Positions 17,211 to 27,059 of a DNA stretch of 64,000 bases are shown in pieces (position 1 is the stretch's first letter; the number at the start of each line of letters is the position of its first letter). A model generated the notes under the pieces. The model had not been told where the DNA came from, did no database searches, and saw nothing but the letters and a program-made list of their open reading frames with translations. Location of the stretch: positions 1-64,000 of the forward strand of contig JAOTVB010000002.1 of assembly GCA_029863605.1 (NCBI GenBank). Direction: 5' to 3'. The translations under genes were made by a program, and so were the position numbers. This stretch comes from Myxococcales bacterium (lineage in GTDB: Bacteria; Myxococcota_A; Polyangia; Polyangiales; Houyiibacteriaceae).

Positions 17211-18967
17211 CAAAACACTCGCCGCACTTGCAACATCGCGCCTTGCCGAGTGACCGACGCCGCCGCATCCATCCGAAGTGGCCGAAACAGGTACACCAGC
17301 GGCACTGTCAACAGCGGCGCCGCCCCTGCCAACGCCAGCGACAGTCGGCCCGACTCTTGGCCGCGGCTCACACAAGCCTGCACCGCCGATGCGTCGGTAA
17401 TGTACGGCTCCGGACAGCCGGTCAGCGTCACAGCTTCGTAGATCGCGTACCCGGTGAGTCCAAGCCCGACGGCGCCGAGCGTCCAGCCCCACCAAGGCGT
17501 CCGATCGTAGTTCGGCAACAGCAAGGGCATCGATGCGGTCGTCGCGGCGCCACCGACGGCGGCGAGGGTCCACACCCCGATCCGCGCATCCTGCCAGTCT
17601 TGGGCCGCCTGCAAGCTCGAGGGCGCGTCGATGAGCTGGTCGCCGAGGGTGCCGCGATGCACGTGAAGCCCGATGCCAGCCCCGATGCTCGCGACACCCA
17701 CCCCGAACAGCGACCAACCCGCAATGCGCTGGTTGCTTGGTCGCGCCACGCCGGCCTTCCCAGTTTCCGTTGCGGCAAGGGTTGCCGCTGAGGTCGCCGC
17801 GACCGCCCGCCGCTGGGCCGCCGCTTCTAGCTCAGCATCCCAGCTTGCCCGCGCGATCGGACGGGGCCCGGAAAAGTCGACCGAACGGCGTTCGAAAAGG
17901 GCATCCACCCCGCGGCGCAGTTCGTCGGGCTGGAGCCCGCGGTCGTCGGTCGTCAACCACACCGATGAAGCCTTGGGGCCCTCCGCATCCAAATCGATGC
18001 GCACCACCTTCGCTGCAGGCCTGCTCACTACCAACAGCACCGCGCCGCCGAGCACGCGGGCGACCTCAGCTGCGTCCTCCATACGCCGTGCAGCCCACGC
18101 CTCGGGCGAAGCGTACTGTAGATGGAGCACCGGCCGCGTTCGCAACACGCGTTCGAACCGCGCGTCAAACACTACCGTGTTGTTGCCGCTGTCGATCGAG
18201 ACGCGATGAATCCGCCCGCGCGTTTCGGGCTCGCACTCGACCTGCAATCGATAAGTGCCGACCGGTAGCTCGACGTCGCTAAGCGGGGTCTGACCAAACT
18301 CGATGCCGTTGATCCGAACGAGGCAATCGGAGGGCGTGCTCCGCACTTCGAGGACGCCCGGCGCCTCGCCGGCCATCTCTTGGTCGACCTCGGCCAGAAG
18401 GTCGCGCACTTCGGGGGTGTGTCGAAAGGCGGTCGGCTCGACGCGCGGCACCAACCGGCGACACTCGCGTGCCTGCCTTCGGGCTTCGGCGTCGTTTTTG
18501 GTTTCGACATACGCCCGCACCATGAACAAACACGTGTCGAGCACCTGTTGGGCGCGCGCGGCCTCCCGATTGAGCTCGGCCGCGGCCCCTTCGGCCAACC
18601 GCTGCGCCGCTTTGAGCTCCCGCCGGGCCGCTTTGTAGTCGGCACGCGCCAGATATTTGACTGCAGCCCGCGACCGCTCGACCCACAAATCGATGTCGCT
18701 TTGGCTGATCTCGGGCGCAGGGGCGGAGCCGACGACCTCGAACCGCTCGGACGCGCGATCGGCGCGCCACACCTCTTTGCCCCGGACCGCGAGCTCGTGG
18801 CGCACAGCCTCGGCATCGTTGTGGAGCGTCTCGACACCGCCATCGGTGACGGTCGGCAGAACCAGCCAGCGCACGGAAGACCCCGTGAGCCCGTCAGCTT
18901 GCGCCCCCGAAGGGAGGGGCGGCGAAATCACGGCAAGCGCCAGCACGGAAGCAACGACAAGCCGCAT
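17210..18967 (-). CDS. PEGA-domain envelope protein
   Basis: The 585-residue protein has a signal peptide (VVASVLALAVISPPLPSGAQA). Residues 60-200 are helical and TPR-like ('YKAARRELKAAQRLAEG', 'EARRQARECRRLVPRVEPTAF'). A PEGA-type strand pair lies at about 215-260, with GVLEVRSTPSDCLVRINGIE and a 'VELPVGTYRLQVEC' turn. About four hydrophobic helices lie in the last 180 residues. PEGA modules are common in Myxococcota envelope proteins and are thought to bind surface or wall components. The same operon contains the MopE-like lipoprotein 7 nt upstream. Confidence 0.7.
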   Translation of the reverse strand: MRLVVASVLALAVISPPLPSGAQADGLTGSSVRWLVLPTVTDGGVETLHNDAEAVRHELAVRGKEVWRADRASERFEVVGSAPAPEISQSDIDLWVERSRAAVKYLARADYKAARRELKAAQRLAEGAAAELNREAARAQQVLDTCLFMVRAYVETKNDAEARRQARECRRLVPRVEPTAFRHTPEVRDLLAEVDQEMAGEAPGVLEVRSTPSDCLVRINGIEFGQTPLSDVELPVGTYRLQVECEPETRGRIHRVSIDSGNNTVVFDARFERVLRTRPVLHLQYASPEAWAARRMEDAAEVARVLGGAVLLVVSRPAAKVVRIDLDAEGPKASSVWLTTDDRGLQPDELRRGVDALFERRSVDFSGPRPIARASWDAELEAAAQRRAVAATSAATLAATETGKAGVARPSNQRIAGWSLFGVGVASIGAGIGLHVHRGTLGDQLIDAPSSLQAAQDWQDARIGVWTLAAVGGAATTASMPLLLPNYDRTPWWGWTLGAVGLGLTGYAIYEAVTLTGCPEPYITDASAVQACVSRGQESGRLSLALAGAAPLLTVPLVYLFRPLRMDAAASVTRQGAMLQVRRVF

Positions 18968-18974
18968 GTGCCCT

Positions 18975-20420
18975 CTAGAAGCACCCGAGGAATGTGAGAG
19001 CCGAACCGCCGCTAGGCGAGGACTGCATGATGGCCACCGTGTCTCCGGTCACCACGACGTCGGCGAGATTCGGCGTGTCGCCAAGTTCGGTGCGCTCGTC
19101 CAGCTGATTGACGACCGCGCTTGTGTCGTTGCGCCCCACCGCGATGATCTGTCGCCCCGCCACGACGAACCAGGTGTCAGAGCCTTCATGGTATGCCACA
19201 TCGGTGGGGGCTCCCGCAGGGCCCAACAGGCTTTCAGACTCGAGCCGGGCGTTGCACAAGCCTCCTTCGCGGCACTCGAGCGTCAACGCGTCGAGCTCGC
19301 TCAGCAGAGCGTCGCCGGAGTCGAGAAACGCCATCGCCAGCCCATCGGACGTCGTCGTCAAGCTCGGGTTGAAGCCGGGCCCGAGGTCGTTGTCGACGAC
19401 CGCAATGCCATCGTTGCCGAGCCACGCGCCCTTGATCCCTTGGTCGGCCCGCCACACCACCCACACGCCCGCCGCTTCATAGGAACCCACGACCGGGAAC
19501 TCCGGCGACACGATCGGCGGCTCTGTCACCGTGATGAGGTCGTCGCCAAACGCGACGAACGAGAAGGTGAACGGGTCTTCGAAGCCCATCAGGCGGCGCG
19601 ACGACGCAACCACCCGCGGATGAAAGGGCGGTTCGTAGGCGAACAACACGGTCGATTGATCCCATCTCTCGTGCAGTTGGTGTGAGCCGACGACGACCGG
19701 AATCAGGTCGGAATCGACGTGTGCTTCGGCCGCGAAGTAGTTGAGCTTGCCCCAGGTGAGGTAGACGTCGCTCCCGGCCGCATCCGACTCGAGAAAGGCG
19801 ACGTCGGAAGCCGTGGGGATGTCATCGTTGTGCCCAGTCCGCGCGCCGGTGTTGTCGTAGGTCTCGACCCGAAGCTGCCCGCCGAACACCCGAGTCACCG
19901 CGAAGCCACCATCGACCGAGGCCACCGAGCCCAACCCGTCGAACACCTCTTCTTTCTTGACGGCCAACACCCCTTCGTCGATCAAGCCGTCGCAGTCGTT
20001 GTCCTCGCCGTCGCAGACTTCAGGCGGGCCGTTGTCGCGCACGCCGTCGCAGTCGTTGTCCTTGCCATCGCACAGTTCGGCGGTCGGCCCTACCGCCCCT
20101 TCGCAGACCACGCTCGCTTCATCGTCGGCGCAGACGAACAAACCGGCGACGCATTCGCCCACCCCGAGACCCTCTCCGCAAAGTCGGCCGAGCTCGGGCC
20201 AGTCTTCGTCGATTGCCGTGTCGCCGTCGTTGTCGATGCCGTCGCAGCGCTCTCGGGGGGACTCGCCTTTGATGCAGACGCCTTCCGCGTTGACGAAGGC
20301 CTCGGGACAAGCGACGGTCCCGCAGCCGGAGGTGAGCGCAGCCAACAGCGGGAAAGCAATCGACTGCGCACGGGGGTCTCGGAGGGCTGCGAAAGGGTAT
20401 GTTTCAGGGCTTCGGAACAT
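18975..20420 (-). CDS. MopE-type Asp/Cys-repeat lipoprotein
   Basis: The 481-residue protein has a lipobox (LLAALTSGCG, Cys about residue 33, a rather long n-region). Residues 55-150 hold three copies of the 'CDGxDNDCDG' motif (CDGIDNDGDTAIDED, CDGKDNDCDGVRDNG, CDGEDNDCDGLIDEG). The motif is annotated as a putative metal-binding motif in MopE-like proteins. The C-terminal 300 residues are beta-rich, consistent with a propeller or lectin-like surface domain. It is the first gene of the four-gene minus operon and probably lies at the cell surface. Its start is the first ATG; a shorter signal would need a non-standard start. Confidence 0.75.
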   Translation of the reverse strand: MFRSPETYPFAALRDPRAQSIAFPLLAALTSGCGTVACPEAFVNAEGVCIKGESPRERCDGIDNDGDTAIDEDWPELGRLCGEGLGVGECVAGLFVCADDEASVVCEGAVGPTAELCDGKDNDCDGVRDNGPPEVCDGEDNDCDGLIDEGVLAVKKEEVFDGLGSVASVDGGFAVTRVFGGQLRVETYDNTGARTGHNDDIPTASDVAFLESDAAGSDVYLTWGKLNYFAAEAHVDSDLIPVVVGSHQLHERWDQSTVLFAYEPPFHPRVVASSRRLMGFEDPFTFSFVAFGDDLITVTEPPIVSPEFPVVGSYEAAGVWVVWRADQGIKGAWLGNDGIAVVDNDLGPGFNPSLTTTSDGLAMAFLDSGDALLSELDALTLECREGGLCNARLESESLLGPAGAPTDVAYHEGSDTWFVVAGRQIIAVGRNDTSAVVNQLDERTELGDTPNLADVVVTGDTVAIMQSSPSGGSALTFLGCF

Positions 20421-20636
20421 CTCGATGCAATCGTTATCGGCGCGTCGCCCGCAACGTTGCGTCGCCGTGCAGAGCCGCTGAGAGTACCGCCTTCTTGGTT
20501 CGTCCCGGTGGGAAACACCTCACAAGACCGGGAAAAATACCCGACCGCGGGCCTCCAGACTAGACCTCTTGGGCCCGGTGGCCGGATTCAAACGCGCGAG
20601 TTGGGCGACTTGGCGGCCATCGCATATCCTAAGCGT

Positions 20637-21944
20637 ATGTCCTTTGTTCGTTTTCTTTCTTTGGTAGCTCTTGGGGCGGCGCTCATCGGTTGCGGAGATG
20701 ATGGCGCGCCGGTGCCCATAGCGCTCCAGGACTTGGTGCGGTGCAACATCACCGAGAGCAACTGTCAGCGTGCGATTTTCGAGTCGGTGGCAGAGAGCTT
20801 GGGCGCCGATTCGACGTCGATGCCGGCGATTCGAACGATCTCGGTCGAGCAGTTCGAGCAAGAAGTTCGAAGTGGCGTGAGCGACGACGAGTTGATGGGC
20901 GACGACCCCGAGACGCGCGGCCTACGCCTGATCGGGTTCATCCCCGAGGCGGCCGAAAGCGTGCTCGAAACCGAGATCGACTATCAGGTGAGCGCGATCG
21001 CGGCGTACTACAGCAGCGGAAACCGTTCGATTACGGTGATTGATCGCGACTACGAAGTGGTGAGCGCGCAGTCGATTCTGGCGCACGAGTTCGTGCATGC
21101 GATTCAGGACCGGCAGTTTGGGATCAACACGGTGTACGCCAACGTCGACACGACCGACGGCGTGATGGGAGCGCGGAGCGTCATCGAAGGGGACGCAACG
21201 TATTCTTCGTTTGCATGGGTCTACGACAAGCTCGGCGACCCGGTCGACTGGGAGCAGCTCTATCTCGACTTCCAAGAGGGCTCTCAAGAAGAGGCGGCGG
21301 ATCCGGACGTGCCGATCATCGCCTCGGCGTCGGGGTTCCCGTACTCGTTCGGGCTCGCGCTCCTCGGTCGTGCGACCCAGGCACGAGGCCTTTCCGGGCG
21401 CGCCGCGTTCTTCACCGCACCGCCGCCTTCGGCGCTCGATTCGATGGTTGGCTACGAGCGGTTCGTCGCCATTGGCTTCACGCCGATCGATCCGCCGGAG
21501 GACGCGTTCCCTGCACCGGTGGCGGAGAGCGAGCTGACGCTCGAGGATCGGTTTGGCGCTTGGTACGTGTTTGCGACGCTTTTGCGGGCAGGGCTCGACC
21601 ACGATACCGCCTGGCTGTACGCGCGCCTATGGCTCGGCGATGAGCTCGGCATCTTCGAGGATGGCTCGGAGGTCGTGGCGGTTTGGCGTATCCGGTTTGC
21701 GGTCGACCCGAGCTTCGTGGCTGACGCGATCAACCAGTCCGGTCGCGATGTTGCCTGGTCAGCGGTCGCGCAGGACAATGACGTGTTCATCATCGCTGCC
21801 GAGAGCGATGCCTCGCTGGCGGTTTGGGAGGCACAGCCGCTCGATATGATGGCCGCCGCGGTGGCCGCGGCGCCGGATGTGCGCAAGGGGATCTCGGGTA
21901 TCGGTCCGCTTCGATGCAACCCACCCCGTTTCCGGGCGAACTGA
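20637..21944 (+). CDS. Zinc-metallopeptidase-like lipoprotein
   Basis: The ATG at 20637 is chosen because it directly precedes a lipoprotein signal (VRFLSLVALGAALIGCGD, Cys about residue 20). The longer open frame upstream only shadows the MopE gene on the other strand. The 435-residue protein has LAHEFVHAIQDR with HEFVH at about residue 149, an HExxH zinc motif. GARSVIEGDATYSSF follows about 35 residues later, offering a Glu third ligand as in gluzincins. A secreted peptidase anchored in the envelope is the simplest reading. Substrate and activity are unknown. Confidence 0.65.
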   Translation: MSFVRFLSLVALGAALIGCGDDGAPVPIALQDLVRCNITESNCQRAIFESVAESLGADSTSMPAIRTISVEQFEQEVRSGVSDDELMGDDPETRGLRLIGFIPEAAESVLETEIDYQVSAIAAYYSSGNRSITVIDRDYEVVSAQSILAHEFVHAIQDRQFGINTVYANVDTTDGVMGARSVIEGDATYSSFAWVYDKLGDPVDWEQLYLDFQEGSQEEAADPDVPIIASASGFPYSFGLALLGRATQARGLSGRAAFFTAPPPSALDSMVGYERFVAIGFTPIDPPEDAFPAPVAESELTLEDRFGAWYVFATLLRAGLDHDTAWLYARLWLGDELGIFEDGSEVVAVWRIRFAVDPSFVADAINQSGRDVAWSAVAQDNDVFIIAAESDASLAVWEAQPLDMMAAAVAAAPDVRKGISGIGPLRCNPPRFRAN

Positions 21945-22012
21945 CTTTTTCCGCAATCGCCCCAAAGCTGACTCGCCGATAGGCGCATTGACGTGAAGTG
22001 TTTCGGCCAGTA

Positions 22013-22040
22013 CCCCTACGCGCCGTCGAACGCGCAGGGG
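22013..22040 (+). promoter_or_regulatory. Hairpin in the leader of the esterase gene
   Basis: CCCCT (22013-22017) and CGCG (22019-22022) pair with CGCG (22031-22034) and AGGGG (22036-22040) across one A/C mismatch, leaving an 8-nt loop. It ends about 9 nt before the AGGAGG ribosome site of the next gene and has no T-run, so it is not a terminator. It could influence translation or mRNA stability. Confidence 0.35.
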
Positions 22041-22058
22041 CGACAGCAGGAGGCGAAA

Positions 22059-23252
22059 ATGGGAGCAGGTAACTTGGTTTGGATTCTGGCTTTGGGGAGT
22101 GGAGCGTGGCTGATCGGCTGCGGCTCGGATGACGGCGTCAACGGCGCTGCGGGTTTTCGAGAGGTATACGATCAAGGGCTGACCCGATACGTCGGTGCGT
22201 TCGCGCCCAGCAACGAGCCCACCGCCGACGAAGCCGGCGTGAAGCACTGGGAGTTCGCGGTGCCTGACGCTCTGAGCGCCGAGCCTCGAAGCCCGGTCTG
22301 TCTACGTGGCGGAGAGTGGACAGTCGACACGCGTGCGGGTGCATCGAATGAGCTCGTCATCTTTCTGCAAGGAGGCGGGGCTTGTTGGGCGGACTTCTGC
22401 GCGGCGTTCGAAAACGCCGGTCCGATCACGGTCGGCGGCATTCTCGATCCAGAGCTCGAGGGCAATCCGGTTGCAGACTGGGACGTCGTGTACTTGCCCT
22501 ACTGCGACGGGTCGCTGTTCGCAGGAGACGTCGACCGGGTGCTTCCGGCGAGTGCCCTCGGCGAGCCAGGCCCGTCGGTTCTCAGTTATCAGCGCGGCCT
22601 CCAGAACCTGACCTCTGCGCTCGACATCGCCGTGGCGGAGTTCCCGAATCCCGATCGCATCTTGCTGACGGGCGTGAGTGCCGGTGCGTTTGGAACCATC
22701 GTCTCGTTACCTTTGGTGCGCTTCTATTATCCGAACACCGAGATCTTGGTCTTCAATGATTCGGGCGTCGGGGTCGCCAAAGACGGCAACCCGGACTTCG
22801 TCAACGAGACATTTCTCGCAGGGTGGAATGCCGATTCAATGATTCCTGTGTCGTGTCCCGACTGCACGAGCAACGGCCATGTCACGCGGCTGATCGAGTG
22901 GCAGCTCGAGGCCGACCCCAACGTCACGATGAGCGCGTTGAGTTTCAGTCAAGACTTCGTCGTCGCGACCCTCTTTTTGATGATCCCTGTGGCGGATTTC
23001 ACTGCATCTCTCCTTGCCGAGACCGGACGCATCGCCGGCAGCTATCCCGACCGATACAAGCGCTTCATTACGGTCGGCGCCTCGCACACTGCCATCCTCG
23101 TTCCCGACGCTGAAGCGGCTGCGGGGCTTCTTCCAACCGATATCGGTCACCTCGAGATCGAAATCGGAGGCACCACCGTCCTCGATTGGTTCACCGCGCT
23201 GATCGACGGGACCGACGCCTGGGAAAACCTGGTCGACCCGAGCCTCGAATAG
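22059..23252 (+). CDS. Notum/pectin-acetylesterase-like secreted hydrolase
   Basis: ATG 22059 is preceded by AGGAGG at 22049-22054, so it is chosen over the earlier in-frame starts. The 397-residue product has a lipoprotein-type signal (ILALGSGAWLIGCGSD). It matches the pectin-acetylesterase/Notum alpha-beta hydrolases: 'ELVIFLQGGGACWADFC' forms the oxyanion region, 'DWDVVYLPYCDGSLFAGD' is typical, and the nucleophile lies in GVSAGAFG. A C-terminal GASHTAIL offers the catalytic His. Family members remove acetyl or acyl groups from polysaccharides or proteins; the substrate here is unknown. Confidence 0.7.
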   Translation: MGAGNLVWILALGSGAWLIGCGSDDGVNGAAGFREVYDQGLTRYVGAFAPSNEPTADEAGVKHWEFAVPDALSAEPRSPVCLRGGEWTVDTRAGASNELVIFLQGGGACWADFCAAFENAGPITVGGILDPELEGNPVADWDVVYLPYCDGSLFAGDVDRVLPASALGEPGPSVLSYQRGLQNLTSALDIAVAEFPNPDRILLTGVSAGAFGTIVSLPLVRFYYPNTEILVFNDSGVGVAKDGNPDFVNETFLAGWNADSMIPVSCPDCTSNGHVTRLIEWQLEADPNVTMSALSFSQDFVVATLFLMIPVADFTASLLAETGRIAGSYPDRYKRFITVGASHTAILVPDAEAAAGLLPTDIGHLEIEIGGTTVLDWFTALIDGTDAWENLVDPSLE

Positions 23253-23344
23253 GCGCCAAGCCTCGGCCGCTCGACGATTGGATTTTTCGCGTTGACCCTC
23301 CGCTCGCCTTCCGCCAAACTAGAACACGTTCTATTTTCGCCGAG

Positions 23345-23363
23345 AAGGGGACTGCTCCTTTTT
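23345..23363 (+). repeat. Degenerate copy of the AAGGGGACTG palindrome
   Basis: AAGGGGACTG followed by CTCC and a T-run lies 15 nt upstream of the nitronate monooxygenase start. It is a degenerate version of the perfect palindrome at 32356-32374, and both are preceded by GCGAGAA-like or CCGAGAA sequence. Two related copies in 64 kb suggest a dispersed REP-type element. Confidence 0.4.
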
Positions 23364-23377
23364 GCAAGGGTCGAGGG

Positions 23378-24511
23378 ATGAAGACTGAAATTTGTGAGCG
23401 ATTGGGCATCGAGTTTCCGATCTTTGCGTTTAGTCACTGCCGCGACGTGGTAGCCGCGGTGAGTCGGGCAGGCGGGCTCGGGGTGTTGGGCGCGGTGGCC
23501 TATAGCCCGGAGCAGCTCGAGCTCGAGCTGAAATGGATCGACGAGCATGTCGACGGCAAGCCGTATGGCGTCGATACGGTCATCCCCGCCAAGTACATCG
23601 GCAAGGACCAGGGTGACATCACCAAAGAGCAGCTCGAGCAGATGATCACGCCCGCGCATCGCAAGTGGATCAACGACTTGCTCGACCGCCACGGCGTGCC
23701 GCCGCTTCCCGATGACGTCGAACAGATCGAGGGCTTGCTCGGGTGGTCGGCCTCCGGCGGCCGGGCGCACTTCGAGGTGGCGATGAACCACCCGATCGCG
23801 CTCATCGCCAACGCGCTTGGTCCACCCCCCGACGACATCATCAGTCAGGCGCACGACAAAGGTGTGATGGTCGCGGCCCTTTGCGGCACCGTGAAGCAGG
23901 CGATCAAGCAAAAGGAAGCCGGCGTCGATATCGTCATCGCGTCAGGGTACGAGGCGGGCGGTCACACCGGTGAGATCGGCTCGATCGTGCTCGTGCCACA
24001 GGTGGTCGATGCCGTGGCGCCGACCCCCGTGCTTGCCGCCGGCGGGATCGGCTCCGGCCGACAGATGGCGGCTGCGATGGCGATGGGGGCCGCAGGCGTG
24101 TGGACCGGCTCGATTTGGCTCACCACCGAAGAGTCCGACTCGATTCCATCGCTGGTCGACAAGTTGCTGGTCGCCGACTCGACCGAGACGGTGCGCTCGC
24201 GCTGCATCAGCGGTAAGCCCGCCCGTCAGCTCAAGACGGCCTACACCCGCGCCTGGGACGAAGACCCCGAGTGTCCGGGCTACCTCCCGATGCCGCTTCA
24301 GTTCATGGCGACCTCCGAGGCGACGCAGCGCATTACGCGTTTCGCGCAGAGTGGCGTCGAGGGCTCGGAAGCGCTTCTCGGCACACCGGTCGGTCAGGTC
24401 GTCGGCCAGATGAACACGCGCAAGCCCGCCCGTCAGGTCGTCGAAGAAATGGTCAGCGAGTATATCGACGCCGTCGAGCGCGTCTCAAACCTGCTCGCCG
24501 ACTCCGAGTAG
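23378..24511 (+). CDS. Nitronate monooxygenase (2-nitropropane dioxygenase family)
   Basis: ATG 23378 follows a GAGGG ribosome site; longer in-frame starts fall inside the upstream gene. The 377-residue TIM-barrel protein shows family motifs: 'PIFAFSHCRDVVAAVSRAGGLGVLG' at the N-terminus, YEAGGHTGEIG near residue 190 and 'AAGGIGSGRQMAAAMAMGAAGVWTGS' for FMN phosphate binding. Such enzymes oxidise nitronates with FMN, and some relatives are enoyl reductases of lipid pathways. An N-terminal stretch around residues 65-120 is longer than in classical forms, as in the branch seen in actinobacteria and Myxococcota. Confidence 0.8.
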   Translation: MKTEICERLGIEFPIFAFSHCRDVVAAVSRAGGLGVLGAVAYSPEQLELELKWIDEHVDGKPYGVDTVIPAKYIGKDQGDITKEQLEQMITPAHRKWINDLLDRHGVPPLPDDVEQIEGLLGWSASGGRAHFEVAMNHPIALIANALGPPPDDIISQAHDKGVMVAALCGTVKQAIKQKEAGVDIVIASGYEAGGHTGEIGSIVLVPQVVDAVAPTPVLAAGGIGSGRQMAAAMAMGAAGVWTGSIWLTTEESDSIPSLVDKLLVADSTETVRSRCISGKPARQLKTAYTRAWDEDPECPGYLPMPLQFMATSEATQRITRFAQSGVEGSEALLGTPVGQVVGQMNTRKPARQVVEEMVSEYIDAVERVSNLLADSE

Positions 24512-24540
24512 CAACGGCAGAAGACCCCGCGGTGACGAGG

Positions 24541-26988
24541 TCACTCTCCGGATGTGCACTTGCGCGCGACGTTGCGAGCTCGGGAGGCGAATCGACCGGC
24601 CCGATTCGCCTTGAGGTAGCGGCTCGCCATCTCGCAGCCGTCTTCGGTCGGCCCGAGCAAGACGGCAAGCCTGCCTGCAGCAGCTGGCATCGGCACCGGC
24701 GCACCGACGGCAAGACGAAGCGGTCCCTCGGGAGAGCGCTCCCGATCCTCTTCGATGTCGGCCTGCAACAGGAACACATCGGCATCGTTCGGCAGAAGCT
24801 CCGAGGCACGCTCGGCGTATCGAACTGCAAGCCCACGCTTTTCGTCTGCGAGGGCGAGGCGGGCTTTGACCACGAGCTCCCAGACCTGCACCAGGGTGCT
24901 CGGCGGTGGCGGCGGCTCCGTTGCATCCTCCGGCACTTCGGCGGCGCGCTCGAGGGTCTTTTCGGCGCCCAGGACCCGTCGGTCGTAGATCTGCGCCAGG
25001 GCGAGCCCGGTTTCGGCGGTGCGGGGGTCGGTGCCGAAGCGTTTGGCCTGTTGATAGTAGCTTCCTGCCTTCGAGTACTGCTCGGCCTGCAGGTAGACGC
25101 GAGCGGCGGCGAGTCGAAGGCCGGCATTGCGGCTGTGACGGTTTACGGCGTTTCGCATCGTAGTAAGCCCGCTTTGCCCCGCCCCGGTGCGCACGAGATA
25201 CCGGATCCGCTGCTCGTCTGCCCGAAGGTCGCGCACCTTGGCTTCGTCCATCTGCTGCATGACTTCCCCGGCGCGCGCAAAATCTCCGGTGTCGATCAAG
25301 AGCGCCAAGAAGCCCGAGAGCGCCCGTGGTTGCTCGGAATCGAGCTCTAGGGCCTTTTCGTAGCTCCCCTTGGCCGCGCTCGTGTCGCCGACCGCCCGCG
25401 CGGCGTCCCCACGAAGCGCATAGAGGCTTGCGTCATCGGGGCTGAGCTCGACTGCCCGGTCGAGCTCGGCGACGGCTTCCGAAGGCTCTCTTTTCGCCAG
25501 CAACACCCGAGCCCGGCTTCCATGCGCCCAGCCTTCCCCGTCGAATGCACCAAGTGCGGCGGTGGTGACCGCGTCGGCTTCAACGAGCTGGTCCGATGCG
25601 ATGTAGGCCTCCGTCGCGGTATCGACCAACGTCAAATGATGGGGGTGGGTGGCCAACGCGTCCTTGAGAACCGCGATCGCTTGTTCGTTGTCTCCGTTTT
25701 CGAGCAGCATCCGGGCGAGGGCGTTCGATGCAGCGACGCCCCAAGCCGGATCCTTTGCGGCGTCGCGGTAAAGCGCTGCTGCGCGTTCGCGTTCGCTGCC
25801 CCTCGAAGAGCTCTTCCAAAGCTCCGCGATCGTAAGCGCTCGAAACCCAGAAATGGCCTTCTTTTCGGGGGCCAAACCCGCTCCCGACAGGGTGGCGAGC
25901 CCTGCCTTCAGGTCACCGGCTTGGGCATACCACCACGCGATCACGTGAGCGCGATTCGAAAGGTCAGCTGAAGGCCCGCTCGACAGTCGCTTCAACAGTT
26001 GCCGAGCTTCGCTTGCGCGTCCGAGCGCCAAAAAGAGCTGCGCCGTGCCGACGGTCAACGGCTCGTCGACTTGCAACTCTGGCTCTGCCGCTGCGCGGGC
26101 GTGCGCATACGCCGCACCGATCGCGCCCCGTCGATAGGCGAGCACGCCCTCGATCAATTCTGCCCATGCCTTTTGAACGACGGTGGCATTAGAGTCCTCG
26201 CGCACGCTCTCGGTGAGCGAGAGCGCGTCTTCGGCGTTCCCTTGTTGCAGCCCGACGATGCGGGCACGTGCGATTTGTGTGGCCGGTGTTTGCTCGTCGG
26301 CGTCGTCGAGCACACCAAGCGCTGCGTCAGGTCCGTCGGTTTGGGCGGTTACGAGCGCGAGAAGCGCGGCAGGCTCGGGAGCTCCAGGTCGCATGTCGAC
26401 TGCGCTTTTCGCATCTTCGAGGGCCTGCGCCCATTGGCCGCGAGCCATTGCGATCGTCGCTCGCCCACGCAAGAAAGCCCCGGCCTGGTTGTCATACTTC
26501 GCGGGCCGCTCTGCCTCGGCGTGGGCTCCGCGCGCATCCCCGCGGGCGAGAAGCGTGTAGACCCGCGCAATCCGGGCGTCGGGGTCGTTCCCTAGGTCCG
26601 CTTCGGCGAGAATCGCTTCGGCCTCTTGGAGTCGTTCTTGGTCGCCACCGAGCGCGGCCGTAGCGAGCAACCGCGCGCGCACGGCGCCGTTTGGGTCGTC
26701 GCGAAGCAGGGTGAGGGCATCGTCGATCGTGGCCGGGCTACTGTCGTCGATCACGTCGTCGAGCGCAGAGGCCAGACGGCTATCATGAATCCAACCGAGC
26801 ACGAGATGCCCGATGTAGAAGAAGATGACCGCCGCGACTCCGGCCAAGGCGAGCCTTTGCATGCGACGCTTGAGCGCCTCCTCGGGCGGGAGAACGATTT
26901 TCTCGACCGGAGCGATCGAGGGCGTCGCCTCGTCGACCTTGAACAGATCAGATGGGTCCCTCCGCGACCTAGAGTCCTTTTCGGCCAC
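24541..26988 (-). CDS. Single-pass membrane protein with a long TPR array
   Basis: The 815-residue protein has a charged cytoplasmic N-terminus and one membrane helix at about 48-67 (LALAGVAAVIFFYIGHLVLGW). Alanine-rich helical repeats of TPR type fill the rest, for example 'AELDRAVELSPDDASLYALRGDAARAVGDTSAAKGSYEKALELD'. No catalytic motif is visible, so it is probably a scaffold for an envelope complex. It is alone on the minus strand, converges on the nitronate monooxygenase gene, and is separated by 71 bp from the next minus-strand gene end. Confidence 0.75.
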   Translation of the reverse strand: MAEKDSRSRRDPSDLFKVDEATPSIAPVEKIVLPPEEALKRRMQRLALAGVAAVIFFYIGHLVLGWIHDSRLASALDDVIDDSSPATIDDALTLLRDDPNGAVRARLLATAALGGDQERLQEAEAILAEADLGNDPDARIARVYTLLARGDARGAHAEAERPAKYDNQAGAFLRGRATIAMARGQWAQALEDAKSAVDMRPGAPEPAALLALVTAQTDGPDAALGVLDDADEQTPATQIARARIVGLQQGNAEDALSLTESVREDSNATVVQKAWAELIEGVLAYRRGAIGAAYAHARAAAEPELQVDEPLTVGTAQLFLALGRASEARQLLKRLSSGPSADLSNRAHVIAWWYAQAGDLKAGLATLSGAGLAPEKKAISGFRALTIAELWKSSSRGSERERAAALYRDAAKDPAWGVAASNALARMLLENGDNEQAIAVLKDALATHPHHLTLVDTATEAYIASDQLVEADAVTTAALGAFDGEGWAHGSRARVLLAKREPSEAVAELDRAVELSPDDASLYALRGDAARAVGDTSAAKGSYEKALELDSEQPRALSGFLALLIDTGDFARAGEVMQQMDEAKVRDLRADEQRIRYLVRTGAGQSGLTTMRNAVNRHSRNAGLRLAAARVYLQAEQYSKAGSYYQQAKRFGTDPRTAETGLALAQIYDRRVLGAEKTLERAAEVPEDATEPPPPPSTLVQVWELVVKARLALADEKRGLAVRYAERASELLPNDADVFLLQADIEEDRERSPEGPLRLAVGAPVPMPAAAGRLAVLLGPTEDGCEMASRYLKANRAGRFASRARNVARKCTSGE

Positions 26989-27059
26989 CCTGCTTTCCTC
27001 CCCGACGACAAGCGCCCTTGGTCGCGCATTGTCGCGTCAAGAGGGTGGTGCTGGCAAGT

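Noticed and set aside
16407-17717. 436-aa version of the exported protein
   Set aside because: The first 169 residues only read through the PEGA gene in another frame; a signal peptide begins exactly at ATG 17210.
19719-20636. N-terminal extension of the zinc-protease-like protein
   Set aside because: It is antisense to the MopE-like gene; the lipoprotein signal begins at 20637.
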